In this document: piece after piece, positions 18,558-27,452 of the stretch
How the letters are laid out: each line of letters begins with the position of its first letter
How positions within the stretch are numbered: position 1 is the first letter of the stretch
From: Solimonas sp041659605
GTDB lineage: Bacteria > Pseudomonadota > Gammaproteobacteria > Nevskiales > Nevskiaceae
Assembly: GCA_041659605.1 (NCBI GenBank)
Contig: JBAZXW010000012.1
Location: 1 to 64,000 of the forward strand
Length of the DNA: 64,000 bases
Reading direction: 5' to 3'
Program-made: the position numbers and the translations under genes
The notes under the pieces: model-generated
What the model was told of the DNA's origin: nothing
What the model saw: the letters and a program-made list of their open reading frames with translations, nothing else
The model's database searches: none

Positions 18558-19372
18558 GTGTCCTCGCCTCGCCGTGCTGTTCCACGCCCCCCGAGGCGGC
18601 CGCCCCCCGGACCGTGATGGAGATCGAGCGCCTGGGCCTGGCCTATCACGGCGCCTGGGCCTTCCGCGACGTGTCGCTGCAGATCCCCGCGAACACCGTG
18701 ACCGCGCTGATCGGCCCTTCCGGCTGCGGCAAGACCAGCTTCCTGAGCTGCCTGAACCGACTGAGCGACCTGATTCCGGGCTGTACGACTGAAGGCAGCG
18801 TACGTCTGCGCGGGCGTGACATTCGCGATCGCGACGTTGACGTCGTCGCGCTGCGCCGCCAGGTCGGCATGATTTTCCAGAAGCCCAATCCGTTCGCGCT
18901 GTCGATCCGGCGCAATATCGAGCTGCCGCTGCGCGAAATCGGCGTCCGCGATCGCAGCGAAGTCGATGCCATTGTCGAGCGCGTGCTGCGCGAAGTCGGG
19001 CTGTGGGAGGAAGTGAAGGACCGCCTCCAGGCGCCGGCACTCGCTTTGTCCGGCGGCCAGCAGCAGCGCCTGTGCATCGCGCGTGCGTTGACGCTGCAGC
19101 CCGAACTGCTGCTGATGGACGAGCCCTGCAGCGCGCTCGATCCGATCGCATCCGGCGTCGTCGAGGATCTGATCGCGCAGCTGAAACAGCGCTACAGCGT
19201 GCTGATCGTCACCCACAACCTCGCGCAGGCCCGGCGTATCTCCGATCGCTGCGGAGTGTTCTGGGTGCGCGGCGGCACTGGCGGGCTCGTCGAATGCGGG
19301 GAAACGGGTTGCATTTTTGAGTGCCCGACTGACCCTGTCACCGCCGCCTACGTGCAGGGGCGACGGGGATGA
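18554..19372 (+). CDS. pstB: PstB-like phosphate ABC transporter ATPase
   Basis: The 272-residue ATPase shows Walker A GPSGCGKTS, Q-loop FQKPNPF, signature LSGGQQQRL, Walker B LLLMDEPCSALDP and switch histidine VTHN. The FQKPNPF motif is characteristic of PstB. The start is the ATG in an ATGA overlap with pstA. The end overlaps the ATG of nrtS. No phoU or phoBR genes lie in the operon. Confidence 0.92.
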   Translation: MSVLASPCCSTPPEAAAPRTVMEIERLGLAYHGAWAFRDVSLQIPANTVTALIGPSGCGKTSFLSCLNRLSDLIPGCTTEGSVRLRGRDIRDRDVDVVALRRQVGMIFQKPNPFALSIRRNIELPLREIGVRDRSEVDAIVERVLREVGLWEEVKDRLQAPALALSGGQQQRLCIARALTLQPELLLMDEPCSALDPIASGVVEDLIAQLKQRYSVLIVTHNLAQARRISDRCGVFWVRGGTGGLVECGETGCIFECPTDPVTAAYVQGRRG

Positions 19373-19587
19373 GAGACTCCCTCGCCACAGCGCTCGCGCC
19401 AGAACACCTACGCCGCACGGGCCTGATCGCGCTCATCGTCGGCAGCTGGCTTACGGCGTTCAATCACGGCGATGCGCTGCTCGCGGGCGCTTGGAGCGCC
19501 AAGCTCGCGCTCAAGGTGTTCCTGAACTACCTGACGCCCTTCGTCGTGGCCAATCTGGGTCTGCTGTCGCGGCACACGACACCCTGA
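19369..19587 (+). CDS. nrtS: NrtS-like nitrate/nitrite transporter, small membrane protein
   Basis: This 72-residue protein resembles NrtS: LIALIVGSWLTAFNHGDALLAG is the conserved first helix with the NHGD motif, and VFLNYLTPFVVANLGLLS the second. NrtS proteins are small two-helix nitrate/nitrite transporters (family knowledge). The start overlaps the pstB stop (ATGA), so it is probably translated with the pst-like operon. Its last 61 bases are antisense to the extended 3' end of the Lnt-like gene. Confidence 0.75.
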   Translation: MRDSLATALAPEHLRRTGLIALIVGSWLTAFNHGDALLAGAWSAKLALKVFLNYLTPFVVANLGLLSRHTTP

Positions 19588-21251
19588 TCGGCGGCAGGCG
19601 GGGGCAAATAAATCATCCGCCGGGCGGACTGTCGGACCGCTCCGTACCAAGGGCTGCCGTTCGCGATCTTGGCGTGGGTGTCGCCGACCGACTCGGAGCG
19701 GCAGTTTGAATAGGACCTGCCTTGATTGGAGACCTGACTTACAGGCGCGCCTGGACGCGCTCGCAACACCGAGAGCGCAGCCATACTCGCCAGGACCAGC
19801 CAGAACAGACTGTCGCCGAAGCGCGCGTACGGCGTCAGGTCGCTGCGCAGCGGTGCGCGTTGCGCACTGAACGCTGACGTCTCGGCGTCGCCGGCGGCGA
19901 GCCACCTGCCGCTCGGCAGCACCATCCCCGCAGATCCGCCGTTCACCGACCGCAGCAGGCTGCGGCGCAGTTCGACGGCGTGGATCCGCGCCATTGCCAG
20001 ATCCAGCTCGCCGCCGCGCCAATCGCGAAACAGCGACAGGTTCGCCTGCTGCAGCAGCACCTGCGCGCCCGCATTCACGGCGCGGCGCAAGTCGTGGCGG
20101 AAGTGGATCTCGTAGCAGATCGCCGCCAGCAGCGGCGGCAGCTCGGCGGCGGCGATGGGGGAGCCGGCCTCGGCGAGCGGATCCGAAGCTTCCAGCAACG
20201 GTCGCTCGATCGCCGGCACCCGCCGCGCCTTGCGCCGCTCGGCCTGGATGCCTGCCGGCGTCACCAGTCGCGTGGTCAGTATGTCGTCCGCGAGATGGCA
20301 GGTGATTAAGAGTGGCGTGTCCAGCTCCGCGGCGAGGCGCTGCGCCGCGATGCAGCTGCGATCCGGCAGGCGTGTCACGCGCGGCGTCTCCGGCCACAGC
20401 ACCAGCGCGACGTCGGGGTTCGCCGCCACCCCGGCGCGCGTCAGCTCGATCGCCGAGCGCGGCGCCGACAGGCCGAGGTCGCGGGTCAGCATCGCGTCCG
20501 GGGTTCCGCTGGGCCATTGCGCCTGCAGCGTCAATACCGTCAACCGCTCGCTGGGCTCGGAGTCGACCTGCGGGAGGCGCCAGACGCCGTAACCGAGCGC
20601 GAGCGCCGCCGGCACCAGCACCGCGAGCACCGCGCCGCGGTTGCCGGCGCCGGGCCAGCACTGCGCCAGCCCCGCGTTGAGCGTCAGCAGCAAGCCGAGC
20701 AGCAGCGGCTCACCGCCGATCTCGGCCAGTTGCGTCAGCAGCGGCCAGCGCGAAATCAGCACCGCCGGCGTGTACATGAAGACCTGCGGGCAGCACAGGA
20801 TCGCGCTGGCTAAGCCGAAGCCCGCGATCCATGGCGCAATTGCGCCGCGCTGCAGGCGCGGCAGCGCGCACCACAGCGCGCCGAACAGCGCGAACGGCGC
20901 CGCGACCGCGCCGAACAGCACCGCCAGCTCCAGGTCGCCGCGCCACGACGGGTGCACCGAAGTCACCGCGTGGTAGAACGGCGGGAACTTGCCTGGCACG
21001 GCGTAGCACAGCCCGGCTACCAGCCCCCACGCCGTCGCCGCCCGTGGGCGCAACCCGCGCAGGCACAGGAAGTACGGCGTCAGCGCCAGCACCGCGAATA
21101 CCGGCTGGTCGCCGAGCCCGGGCGTCGCCGCCCAGACCAGCAGCGCCGTCAGCATGCAGCAGGCGCTGCGCGCGGCCGCGGCGTGCATCCAATGCAGCGC
21201 CGCCGCGGGGATGACGATGCCAGCCGTCGAGGCGATCGTTGCGCTGTTCAC
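19527..21251 (-). CDS. Apolipoprotein N-acyltransferase-like membrane protein
   Basis: The 574-residue frame has about five N-terminal membrane helices, then a nitrilase-type domain. The Glu-Lys-Cys triad expected for Lnt is visible: Glu in LVLWPETPR, Lys in AERRKARRVPA, and Cys in LAAICYEIHF. A last membrane helix (SLFWLVLASMAALSVL) ends near 19770. The remaining 70 or so residues look non-conserved, run antisense into nrtS and suggest a frameshift or a missed natural stop. It may add the third acyl chain to lipoproteins, or be a paralogue with another amine acceptor. Confidence 0.75.
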   Translation of the reverse strand: MNSATIASTAGIVIPAAALHWMHAAAARSACCMLTALLVWAATPGLGDQPVFAVLALTPYFLCLRGLRPRAATAWGLVAGLCYAVPGKFPPFYHAVTSVHPSWRGDLELAVLFGAVAAPFALFGALWCALPRLQRGAIAPWIAGFGLASAILCCPQVFMYTPAVLISRWPLLTQLAEIGGEPLLLGLLLTLNAGLAQCWPGAGNRGAVLAVLVPAALALGYGVWRLPQVDSEPSERLTVLTLQAQWPSGTPDAMLTRDLGLSAPRSAIELTRAGVAANPDVALVLWPETPRVTRLPDRSCIAAQRLAAELDTPLLITCHLADDILTTRLVTPAGIQAERRKARRVPAIERPLLEASDPLAEAGSPIAAAELPPLLAAICYEIHFRHDLRRAVNAGAQVLLQQANLSLFRDWRGGELDLAMARIHAVELRRSLLRSVNGGSAGMVLPSGRWLAAGDAETSAFSAQRAPLRSDLTPYARFGDSLFWLVLASMAALSVLRARPGAPVSQVSNQGRSYSNCRSESVGDTHAKIANGSPWYGAVRQSARRMIYLPPPAADQGVVCRDSRPRLATTKGVR

Positions 21252-21263
21252 GTTGCTTGCGAC

Positions 21264-22616
21264 CTAGTCGTTGTCGTCGATGCGCACGCGCTCGGCCAGC
21301 TGCGCGCCAGGCTTTGCGTTTCTGATGCGACCGAGGCGCAGGCCCACGTACTCCAGCGGCTCGGCGATCTGGTCGTCGACCAGGGCGAGGGTGACGCTCG
21401 CGGTGGTCTGGCCGGGCGCGAAGCTGACGACGCCGCTCGTCGCGCTGTAGTCGTCGGGGCGGACTGCGGAGCCGCCCAAGCGCAGCGGCACGCTGACTAT
21501 CGCCTTCGACGGCGCCGACAGCGACAGGTTCACTTGCACGTGGGCGCCTTCGACGACGGTGCGATTGGCCGCGTCGGTGAATCGCAGCTCCGGCAGCGGC
21601 ACGGCGTCACCCCAGGTATAGCCAAGCGACTTGGGCGGGCCGTAGCCGTATTCGACGACGCCATCGGCATTGGTCCGCGATCCTTCCATCAGCAAAGTCA
21701 TCGGTAGCGACGCCGCGTCGAACCCGGCAGGCAGCAGCGGATCGGTGTAGTCGCGGCCCGGCACCCAGTGGCCCTGGGCGATCTGCGGCGCATTTTGGAT
21801 CGGTTGGAAGCTCTTGAAGTAGAGCACCAGCCAGACGCTGTCGGGCTGCGTCAGCTCGTAGCCGACCATCGTCGGGTTCACGCGGTCGCCGATCCTCACG
21901 GGGACCGAGTAGACGTAGTCGTTGTCGACGTCGCGGATGTCGACGATGAGTTCCTGCAGATGGCCGTGGCGATCGGTGGTGTAGCGCAGGTCCGCCAGCG
22001 CGCCCTTGAACTCGTAGTCGCTGTAGTCGTGCCCGGCCTGTATCTCCTCGAACTCGCGGTACAGGACGTAGGGCGCCCAGTGCAGGCGACCGGGCCGCGT
22101 GAAGAACGGATCGTCCGCCGCCGGCACGAAGTCCGGATCGAGCAGGTACGAGGACAGCAGGCGCGGCACGCCGTCGCCGATGTCCATGAACATCGGCTCG
22201 CGCTGCCAGCCGGGGACGGCGTAGTGCGTCGCGTCGATCGGCGTCGCCATCAGGCTATAGGCGACGAGCAGCAGGTCCACGTTGCCGGCCCGGAACGGGA
22301 AGGTGACCACGCCGTGGACTTCGTCCCAGCTGCCGCCGAGGGCACCCCTCAGCGTTTCGCCGTCGGGCGGTCGCGCCGTGGTCGCGGCGACGAGCTTGGC
22401 CCGGTGCGCCTGGTCGTGATAGGCCGCGTAACCCGGCGTCGGTCGCTGGCTGGGCTGCTTGAAGGCCAGTTTTGCATCTACTGGTACGCTAGATCCGCCG
22501 AGATTGCAGTTGATCGGGGTGGCGCTGCCCGAGGCGCTGTGCAGGGCGATCAGTCCGGCGACCGCGGCGACCAGGGCGCGGCGTGCGCCAGGCAGGGTAA
22601 TCGATCGATGCTTCAT
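21264..22616 (-). CDS. Secreted protein with a C-terminal Calx-beta domain
   Basis: The 450-residue protein has a signal peptide (RRALVAAVAGLIALHSASGSA) and no recognised domain in residues about 30-330. Residues about 340-450 form a Calx-beta domain, a calcium-binding beta sandwich: LRFTDAANRTVVEGAHVQVNL, then DDYSATSGVVSFAPGQ and LVDDQIAEPLEYVGLRL, with a closing acidic RIDDND. The start follows an AGGAGAG Shine-Dalgarno. It lies downstream of, and on the same strand as, a two-component system, which may control it. The gene may be surface-exposed or released. Confidence 0.8.
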   Translation of the reverse strand: MKHRSITLPGARRALVAAVAGLIALHSASGSATPINCNLGGSSVPVDAKLAFKQPSQRPTPGYAAYHDQAHRAKLVAATTARPPDGETLRGALGGSWDEVHGVVTFPFRAGNVDLLLVAYSLMATPIDATHYAVPGWQREPMFMDIGDGVPRLLSSYLLDPDFVPAADDPFFTRPGRLHWAPYVLYREFEEIQAGHDYSDYEFKGALADLRYTTDRHGHLQELIVDIRDVDNDYVYSVPVRIGDRVNPTMVGYELTQPDSVWLVLYFKSFQPIQNAPQIAQGHWVPGRDYTDPLLPAGFDAASLPMTLLMEGSRTNADGVVEYGYGPPKSLGYTWGDAVPLPELRFTDAANRTVVEGAHVQVNLSLSAPSKAIVSVPLRLGGSAVRPDDYSATSGVVSFAPGQTTASVTLALVDDQIAEPLEYVGLRLGRIRNAKPGAQLAERVRIDDND

Positions 22617-22664
22617 GTCAGCTCTCCTGTGTGTGTCTGTTGTACGCGCGACGGCCCGCCGACG

Positions 22665-22684
22665 AATCACGAATTCATGTGATT
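22665..22684. repeat. 20-bp palindromic repeat, copy 1
   Basis: The sequence aatcacgaattcatgtgatt (arms AATCAC/GTGATT) is identical to the copy at 23080-23099. This copy spans the 3' end of the receiver-only gene and supplies its stop codon. Confidence 0.8.
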
Positions 22685-23047
22685 GGGTGCAGCGAACAAT
22701 CCGACGACCGCGCGGCCGATGGCGCGCGGGCTGCTGTCCTTCAACAGGCAGCCGTGCGCGCCGGCCGCCAGCGCCGCACGCTGGCGCGGGCAGCTGTCGA
22801 AAACGCTCATGACGATGATCCGCGTGCCCGCGCGCAGCGCTTCCGGGATCAGGTCGCCGCCGTCGCCGTCCGGCAGGCCGAGGTCGAGCAACAGCGCGTC
22901 GGGCGTCCGTGCGTCGAGCTCGGCGCGGGCCTGGGCACAATTGCCGGCGGTGGCGAGCAGTTGCAGCCCGGGGTCCTCGGCAATCGCTGCCGCGAGGCGC
23001 TCGCGTGTGCGGGGATCGTCTTCGACCAGTAGGACGGTATAGGCCAT
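22667..23047 (-). CDS. Single-domain receiver protein (truncated response regulator)
   Basis: The 126-residue product is only a receiver domain: LLVEDDPRTRERL, phospho-acceptor Asp55 in LLLDLGLPDGDG, Ser in VMSVFDS, and Lys in CLLKDSS. It is clearly a paralogue of the receiver of the full-length regulator encoded at 24956-25621, but ends exactly where the linker to a LuxR-type HTH would start. The stop lies inside a 20-bp palindromic repeat also present just upstream of the gene. It could be a phosphate sink for the neighbouring kinase or a degenerate duplicate. Confidence 0.8.
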   Translation of the reverse strand: MAYTVLLVEDDPRTRERLAAAIAEDPGLQLLATAGNCAQARAELDARTPDALLLDLGLPDGDGGDLIPEALRAGTRIIVMSVFDSCPRQRAALAAGAHGCLLKDSSPRAIGRAVVGLFAAPNHMNS

Positions 23048-23079
23048 GCGCGCAGTGTCCGCGCGCAGCCACGCCGCGT

Positions 23080-23099
23080 AATCACGAATTCATGTGATT
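23080..23099. repeat. 20-bp palindromic repeat, copy 2
   Basis: This perfect second copy of aatcacgaattcatgtgatt lies in the 61-bp gap between the kinase stop and the receiver-only gene start. As a symmetric site upstream of a gene it could also be a binding site for the LuxR-type regulator. Confidence 0.8.
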
Positions 23100-23108
23100 C
23101 GGGTCGGG

Positions 23109-24950
23109 TTATGACCCGGTGGGCACCCACAGAACGATGCGTGTGCCAGGCGAAACCGATTCGAAATCCAGCCGCCCGCCCATCTTCTGCGCGCGCACGC
23201 GCATGTTGGACAGGCCATAGCCGCCGGATTCGACTCCCGCCGGATCGAAGCCCGCGCCGTCGTCGCGCAGCTCGACCCTCACGCCGTTTTCATGCGAGCT
23301 CGCGCCGACGCTGAAGGTCTGCGCGCCGGCATGCTTCACCGTGTTCGTGAACGCCTCCTGCACCACGCGCATCAGCTGGAGTGTGGCGCCGCGCTCCAGC
23401 GCGAGCGACTCCGGCAGGGCCTGCATGTCCCATTCGAGTGCCAGGCCCGCGTCCTCGGCCAGGCGCGCGATCCGCTCGCGCAAGGTGGCCAGCGCGGCGC
23501 GCAGCGTGCCGCTACCCTGGTCGAGCGAATAGATCATCAGCCGCAGGTCGTCGAGCGCGCTGCGCAGGGACTGCGCGGCGGCGGAATCCCTTTCCCCCTG
23601 CAGGTCGAGGCCCGCAAGGGTGGATACGAGCGTGCCACCCAGGCCGTCGTGCATGTCGCGCTGGATGCGCTCGCGCTCGTCGGCGAGCAGGCGCTGCTGC
23701 TCGCTGCGCCTGAGCTCCTCGTAGGTGCGCTCCAGCTCCGCCTGCTTCTGCCGGACGCGGTCGTCGAGCTCGCGGTTGAGCGTTTCCGATTCGCGCAGGG
23801 CGCCAAGGAAGCGCGCGATCAGGATCGACGTGAAGACGCCGATCCCGAGCCAGATCATGTAGTGGAAGTACTCCCCGTCGAAGGGCGCGAGCAGGCCGTT
23901 CTCCATCAACACGTCGCGGCCGCCGGCGGCCAGCAGCGAAGCCGCCGCGGTCAGCATCCAGACCGAGGACGCCGTGCGCTGCTGCCACGCGTGGCGCACG
24001 AACAGCGACACCGGATAGAAGCCGAAGGCGAATGTAAGCGCCGAGCAGACCGTCACGGCAAGCGTGGAGAAGTTCGCGGGGCTGGCGATTGCCACTGCCG
24101 CCATCGCCAGCGCGCCGAGCGCGCTGTACCCGCCCAGGAAAGCCGCCAGCCGCGGCCGCGACAGGCCGAGGAAGTGCAGACCGAACACGGTGACCGCCGC
24201 GATCATCCAGGCACGCGACACGTGGTGCAGCCATTCCCACCACACCGATGGCAGCGACAGTCCGGTGGAAACCAGGCCCAGGCAATGCAGCACGACCGCC
24301 GGCATGGTCAGCGAATACCAAAGGTACACGCGCTCCTCGCGGCGGCCCCACCACACCGCGAACATCACCAAGCCGAGCACCAGCACGGCCACGATCAGGA
24401 CGTAGATGGATTGGACGTTGAGGAACTGGCGCAGGTCGAAATACGGCTGCAGTTGCGCCAGCGGACCGAGATAGACCTGCTGCAAGAAGCCGCTCCCGGA
24501 CGGCTCAGCGCGCAGCTCCACCGCGATGTCGTTGGCCCCGCTGCGCAACAACCGCCCCGGGACGCGGAACAGCAGCGGGCGGAAGCTGTAACGCGCCAGC
24601 GGCTCCTGCATGCTGCCACCATCGCCGATGCGCTCGCCGTTGACGTACACGGCGGCGTTCAGGCTCAGGCTCGGGAGGTAGATCACCCACGCCTCGTCCG
24701 GCGCCGAGGCGAGTTGCGCGGCAGTCTCGTAGCGCGCGCCGCGCAGCTCCGGCGCGAACTCGCGCCACTGGTTCGGGAGGACGGTGCTCGGGGACACCAG
24801 CACCGCCGGATCGAGGCCGACCAGGGTCCAGCGCCCGCCGCCTGCAAGCCAGGCGTCCGGCGGCTGGATCCGGTGCAGCCCGACGAGGGTGGCGACGAAT
24901 CCCAGCCAGGCCAGCAACCCAAGCAGCGAACGCCAGCCGAGCGAGCTCAC
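23109..24950 (-). CDS. 7TM-DISM sensor histidine kinase (NarL/DesK-type)
   Basis: The 613-residue protein has an N-terminal helix, a periplasmic beta-rich 7TMR-DISM-like sensor (residues about 45-180, VIYLPSLSLNAAVYVNGERIG), seven membrane helices (about 200-390), a coiled coil (RELDDRVRQKQAELERTYEEL) and a HisKA_3 domain with His434 in RDMHDGLGG. The ATPase domain follows (VVQEAFTNTVKHAG, DDGAGF, GYGLSNM). The GTG start lies five bases after the stop of the response regulator gene, so the two form a cognate pair. Carbohydrate-like ligands are known for this sensor fold. Confidence 0.9.
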   Translation of the reverse strand: MSSLGWRSLLGLLAWLGFVATLVGLHRIQPPDAWLAGGGRWTLVGLDPAVLVSPSTVLPNQWREFAPELRGARYETAAQLASAPDEAWVIYLPSLSLNAAVYVNGERIGDGGSMQEPLARYSFRPLLFRVPGRLLRSGANDIAVELRAEPSGSGFLQQVYLGPLAQLQPYFDLRQFLNVQSIYVLIVAVLVLGLVMFAVWWGRREERVYLWYSLTMPAVVLHCLGLVSTGLSLPSVWWEWLHHVSRAWMIAAVTVFGLHFLGLSRPRLAAFLGGYSALGALAMAAVAIASPANFSTLAVTVCSALTFAFGFYPVSLFVRHAWQQRTASSVWMLTAAASLLAAGGRDVLMENGLLAPFDGEYFHYMIWLGIGVFTSILIARFLGALRESETLNRELDDRVRQKQAELERTYEELRRSEQQRLLADERERIQRDMHDGLGGTLVSTLAGLDLQGERDSAAAQSLRSALDDLRLMIYSLDQGSGTLRAALATLRERIARLAEDAGLALEWDMQALPESLALERGATLQLMRVVQEAFTNTVKHAGAQTFSVGASSHENGVRVELRDDGAGFDPAGVESGGYGLSNMRVRAQKMGGRLDFESVSPGTRIVLWVPTGS

Positions 24951-24955
24951 GCTTG

Positions 24956-25621
24956 TTAGTTCCGCGGCCGCGTCAGCAGGCCGCGCTGCTCGGCCTCGCG
25001 CACCGCTTTGCCGCGCGAATTGACGGCAAGCTTGTCGTAGATGTGCTTGATGTGCGTGCCCACCGTATTGATGGAGATGAACAGCCGGGTGGCGATCTCG
25101 GCGTAGGAGCAGCCGTCTGCCACCAGTTGCAGGACGCCGATCTCGCGGGCGGAAAGCTCGTCGACGAGCTTCGCCGCGGGCATCGGCACCAACGCCGGCG
25201 CGGCCTGCAGGTGCTTGAGCAGGTAACGCGCGACCGCGGCACTGATCGGCGAGCCGCCGGCCAGCAGGTCCGCGATGGCGCGCCCGATCTCGCGCTCGCT
25301 GGCGTCCTTGAGCAGGTAGCCGCTGGCGCCGGCGCGGATCGCCTCGACCACGTGCGCCTCGTCGCCGAACACGGTGATGACCATGCTTCGCGCTTGCGGA
25401 TGCGCGGCGCATGTCTCGCGGATCAGGTCGGCGCCGGAGCCGTCCGGCAAACCGAGATCGGTAAGCAGGACATCTGGCGCGACGCGCACCAGCTGGGCGC
25501 GCGCTTCAGCACAGCTGCCAACGTCGGCGATGAGGCAGAGCGCCGGGTTGGCTGCGATCGCGCGCGCCAGCCGGGCGCGGGTTCGCGCATCGTCCTCGAC
25601 CAGCAAGATCCGGTGCGGCAC
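24956..25621 (-). CDS. LuxR/NarL-type response regulator
   Basis: The 221-residue protein has a receiver domain (LLVEDDARTRARL, Asp55 in LLTDLGLPDGSG, Lys in YLLKDAS) and a C-terminal LuxR-type HTH (LSAREIGVLQLVADGCSYAEIATRLFISINTV) at residues about 155-215. Cut and reading order show it is the first gene of the operon with the 7TM-DISM kinase. Targets are unknown; the duplicated palindrome at 22665 and 23080 is one candidate site. Confidence 0.92.
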   Translation of the reverse strand: MPHRILLVEDDARTRARLARAIAANPALCLIADVGSCAEARAQLVRVAPDVLLTDLGLPDGSGADLIRETCAAHPQARSMVITVFGDEAHVVEAIRAGASGYLLKDASEREIGRAIADLLAGGSPISAAVARYLLKHLQAAPALVPMPAAKLVDELSAREIGVLQLVADGCSYAEIATRLFISINTVGTHIKHIYDKLAVNSRGKAVREAEQRGLLTRPRN

Positions 25622-25828
25622 GGTCAGTCAAGCCCCCGATTGACGAACGACAGTATGGATGCATTTGGGTGAACGCATGTCCGGGACGGCGGTAACCAGA
25701 CGCAACCGCAGTGGAAAGCCCATAGGTCTCCGCCATGGCCTGTGCGCGCCGCCTGCCGTCCAGGCCGACCCCGCGACCGACTCCAACGGGCTGATCAGCG
25801 ACCGTGGTCACGGCGGCCGTAGCAGAGG

Positions 25829-26785
25829 TTACCTGTCCGGGCATAGATGGATTTCAATCGTCGAGTGAACAATCTCCTCGTGGATCGACAATCGTTTGCG
25901 CACAGTCTCCGGCGTAAGCGTTGCATCATGGGTGACGACAGATAACGCACACGAATAGACCCGCTTGCCGACTCGCCACACATGCAGGTCGGTGATCCTC
26001 GTTTCGCCGGCACCTGTTTCGACCGCTTCACGAATTTCATCGACAACAGGGTGATCCATCTCGCGATCCAGCAAGACCTTGCCGGTATCGACGATCAGGC
26101 CTTTGGCCCACACAGCCACCAGGACGGCGCCGACGATACCCATGACCGGGTCCAGCCACGACCATCCGAAGAACCAGCCGCCGATCAGTGCGACGATCGC
26201 GAGGACTGAAGTCGCCGCATCGGCGACCACGTGGAGATAAGCCGACTTCAAGTTCAGGTCATGATGAGCGCCGTGAGAATGCTCGTGCTCTTCGTGCGAG
26301 TGCCCATGTCCATGCGGATGGTCGTGATGGTGCGCCTTGCCGAGAATCAGTGCGCAGAGCAGGTTGACCAGTAGCCCCAGAACCGCAACGACGATCGCCT
26401 CCCGATAGTGAATCGGTTGGGGCGAGAAGATGCGCTCAGTCGAACCGATCACCATCATCGCGGCGACGCCAAGCAGGACGATCGCGCTGGCAAAGCCGCC
26501 CAGAATCTCGATCTTCCAGGTGCCGAACGCGAAACGCGGATCCCGCGCGTAGCGGCGCGCGGTGGCATATGCCATCGCGCTCAAGCCAATGGCGACCGTG
26601 TGGGAGCTCATGTGCCACCCATCGGCCAGCAGTGCCATCGAGTTGAACCACCAGCCCGCGACGATCTCGACGATCATCATCGCCGCAGTGATCCACATCA
26701 CCACCCGGGTGCTGCGCTCCGCGGACGCGTTGCTCGTATCGAACGCGTGCTCGTGCTTCCACGCGGAAAGGTTTTCGGTATGCAT
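25829..26785 (-). CDS. Cation diffusion facilitator metal exporter (DmeF-type)
   Basis: The 318-residue protein has six membrane helices. Metal-site residues are visible in helix 2 (LLADGWHMSSH) and helix 5 (HVVADAATSV). A long His-rich cytoplasmic loop (HHHDHPHGHGHSHEEHEHSH) is typical of the DmeF branch, and the C-terminal domain ends with TIEIHL. It exports divalent metals in exchange for protons. It lies 25 bp downstream of the GDT1-family gene behind a manganese riboswitch, which suggests manganese is a substrate, although DmeF is named for cobalt. The ATG at 26785 was chosen for the conserved N-terminus and its GAGGG site. Confidence 0.9.
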   Translation of the reverse strand: MHTENLSAWKHEHAFDTSNASAERSTRVVMWITAAMMIVEIVAGWWFNSMALLADGWHMSSHTVAIGLSAMAYATARRYARDPRFAFGTWKIEILGGFASAIVLLGVAAMMVIGSTERIFSPQPIHYREAIVVAVLGLLVNLLCALILGKAHHHDHPHGHGHSHEEHEHSHGAHHDLNLKSAYLHVVADAATSVLAIVALIGGWFFGWSWLDPVMGIVGAVLVAVWAKGLIVDTGKVLLDREMDHPVVDEIREAVETGAGETRITDLHVWRVGKRVYSCALSVVTHDATLTPETVRKRLSIHEEIVHSTIEIHLCPDR

Positions 26786-26810
26786 TTCGCCCTCGTATCG
26801 GCGGGGTGAA

Positions 26811-27389
26811 TCAGAAGCCAAGCGTGGCACCAGCACCCAGCAAGGTTGCAGTACCCAAGACGGCGAATATCGCAGCGGCAATCGAATGCACCAGCTTCAT
26901 CGGTATTTTCTTGGCCAGCCGGTCGCCGACGAAGACCGCCGGAACATCCGCGATCAGCATGCCCAAGGTCGTGCCGATCACGACCAGGACGGGCGCCGCA
27001 TAGTGGGCGGCCATCGCGACCGTGGCAATCTGGGTCTTGTCACCCATCTCGGCCAGGAAGAAGGTGATCAGCGTCGCGCCGAACACCCCGAATCGCTTCG
27101 CGACCTTGGTTTCTTCTTCCTCGATCTCGTCCGGAATCAGGGTCCAGAGGGCCATGCCGATAAACGAGAGCCCGAGCACCCAGCGCAGCACCTCCGGGCG
27201 CAGAACGGCCGTGATCCACGCGCCAAGCGCGCCGGCGATGCCGTGGTTGACAACGGTCGCCGCCAGAATGCCGGCAATGATCGGCAGCGGCTTCTTGAAG
27301 CGGGCGGCGAGAATAAAAGCGAGGAGCTGGGTTTTGTCGCCGATTTCCGCGAGAGCAACAACACCGGTCGAGACGAAGAGCGATTCCAT
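26811..27389 (-). CDS. GDT1/TMEM165 (UPF0016) family manganese exporter
   Basis: The 192-residue membrane protein has the two family repeats, each with the E-x-G-D-K-T motif: ALAEIGDKTQLLAF near residue 15 and FLAEMGDKTQIATV near residue 110, joined by an acidic cytoplasmic loop (IPDEIEEEETK). Bacterial members export manganese. The riboswitch upstream directly supports manganese control. The start at 27389 gives the motif its normal distance from the N-terminus. Confidence 0.92.
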   Translation of the reverse strand: MESLFVSTGVVALAEIGDKTQLLAFILAARFKKPLPIIAGILAATVVNHGIAGALGAWITAVLRPEVLRWVLGLSFIGMALWTLIPDEIEEEETKVAKRFGVFGATLITFFLAEMGDKTQIATVAMAAHYAAPVLVVIGTTLGMLIADVPAVFVGDRLAKKIPMKLVHSIAAAIFAVLGTATLLGAGATLGF

Positions 27390-27452
27390 GACGATTCCAC
27401 GGCCGGCATCAGACGAATGACCACGACGCAACCCCGGCCATCGGAGGCGTTG

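Noticed and set aside
18455..19216. 253-codon minus-strand frame opposite pstB
   Set aside because: Antisense to the Walker A, signature and Walker B motifs of pstB, with no plausible fold of its own.
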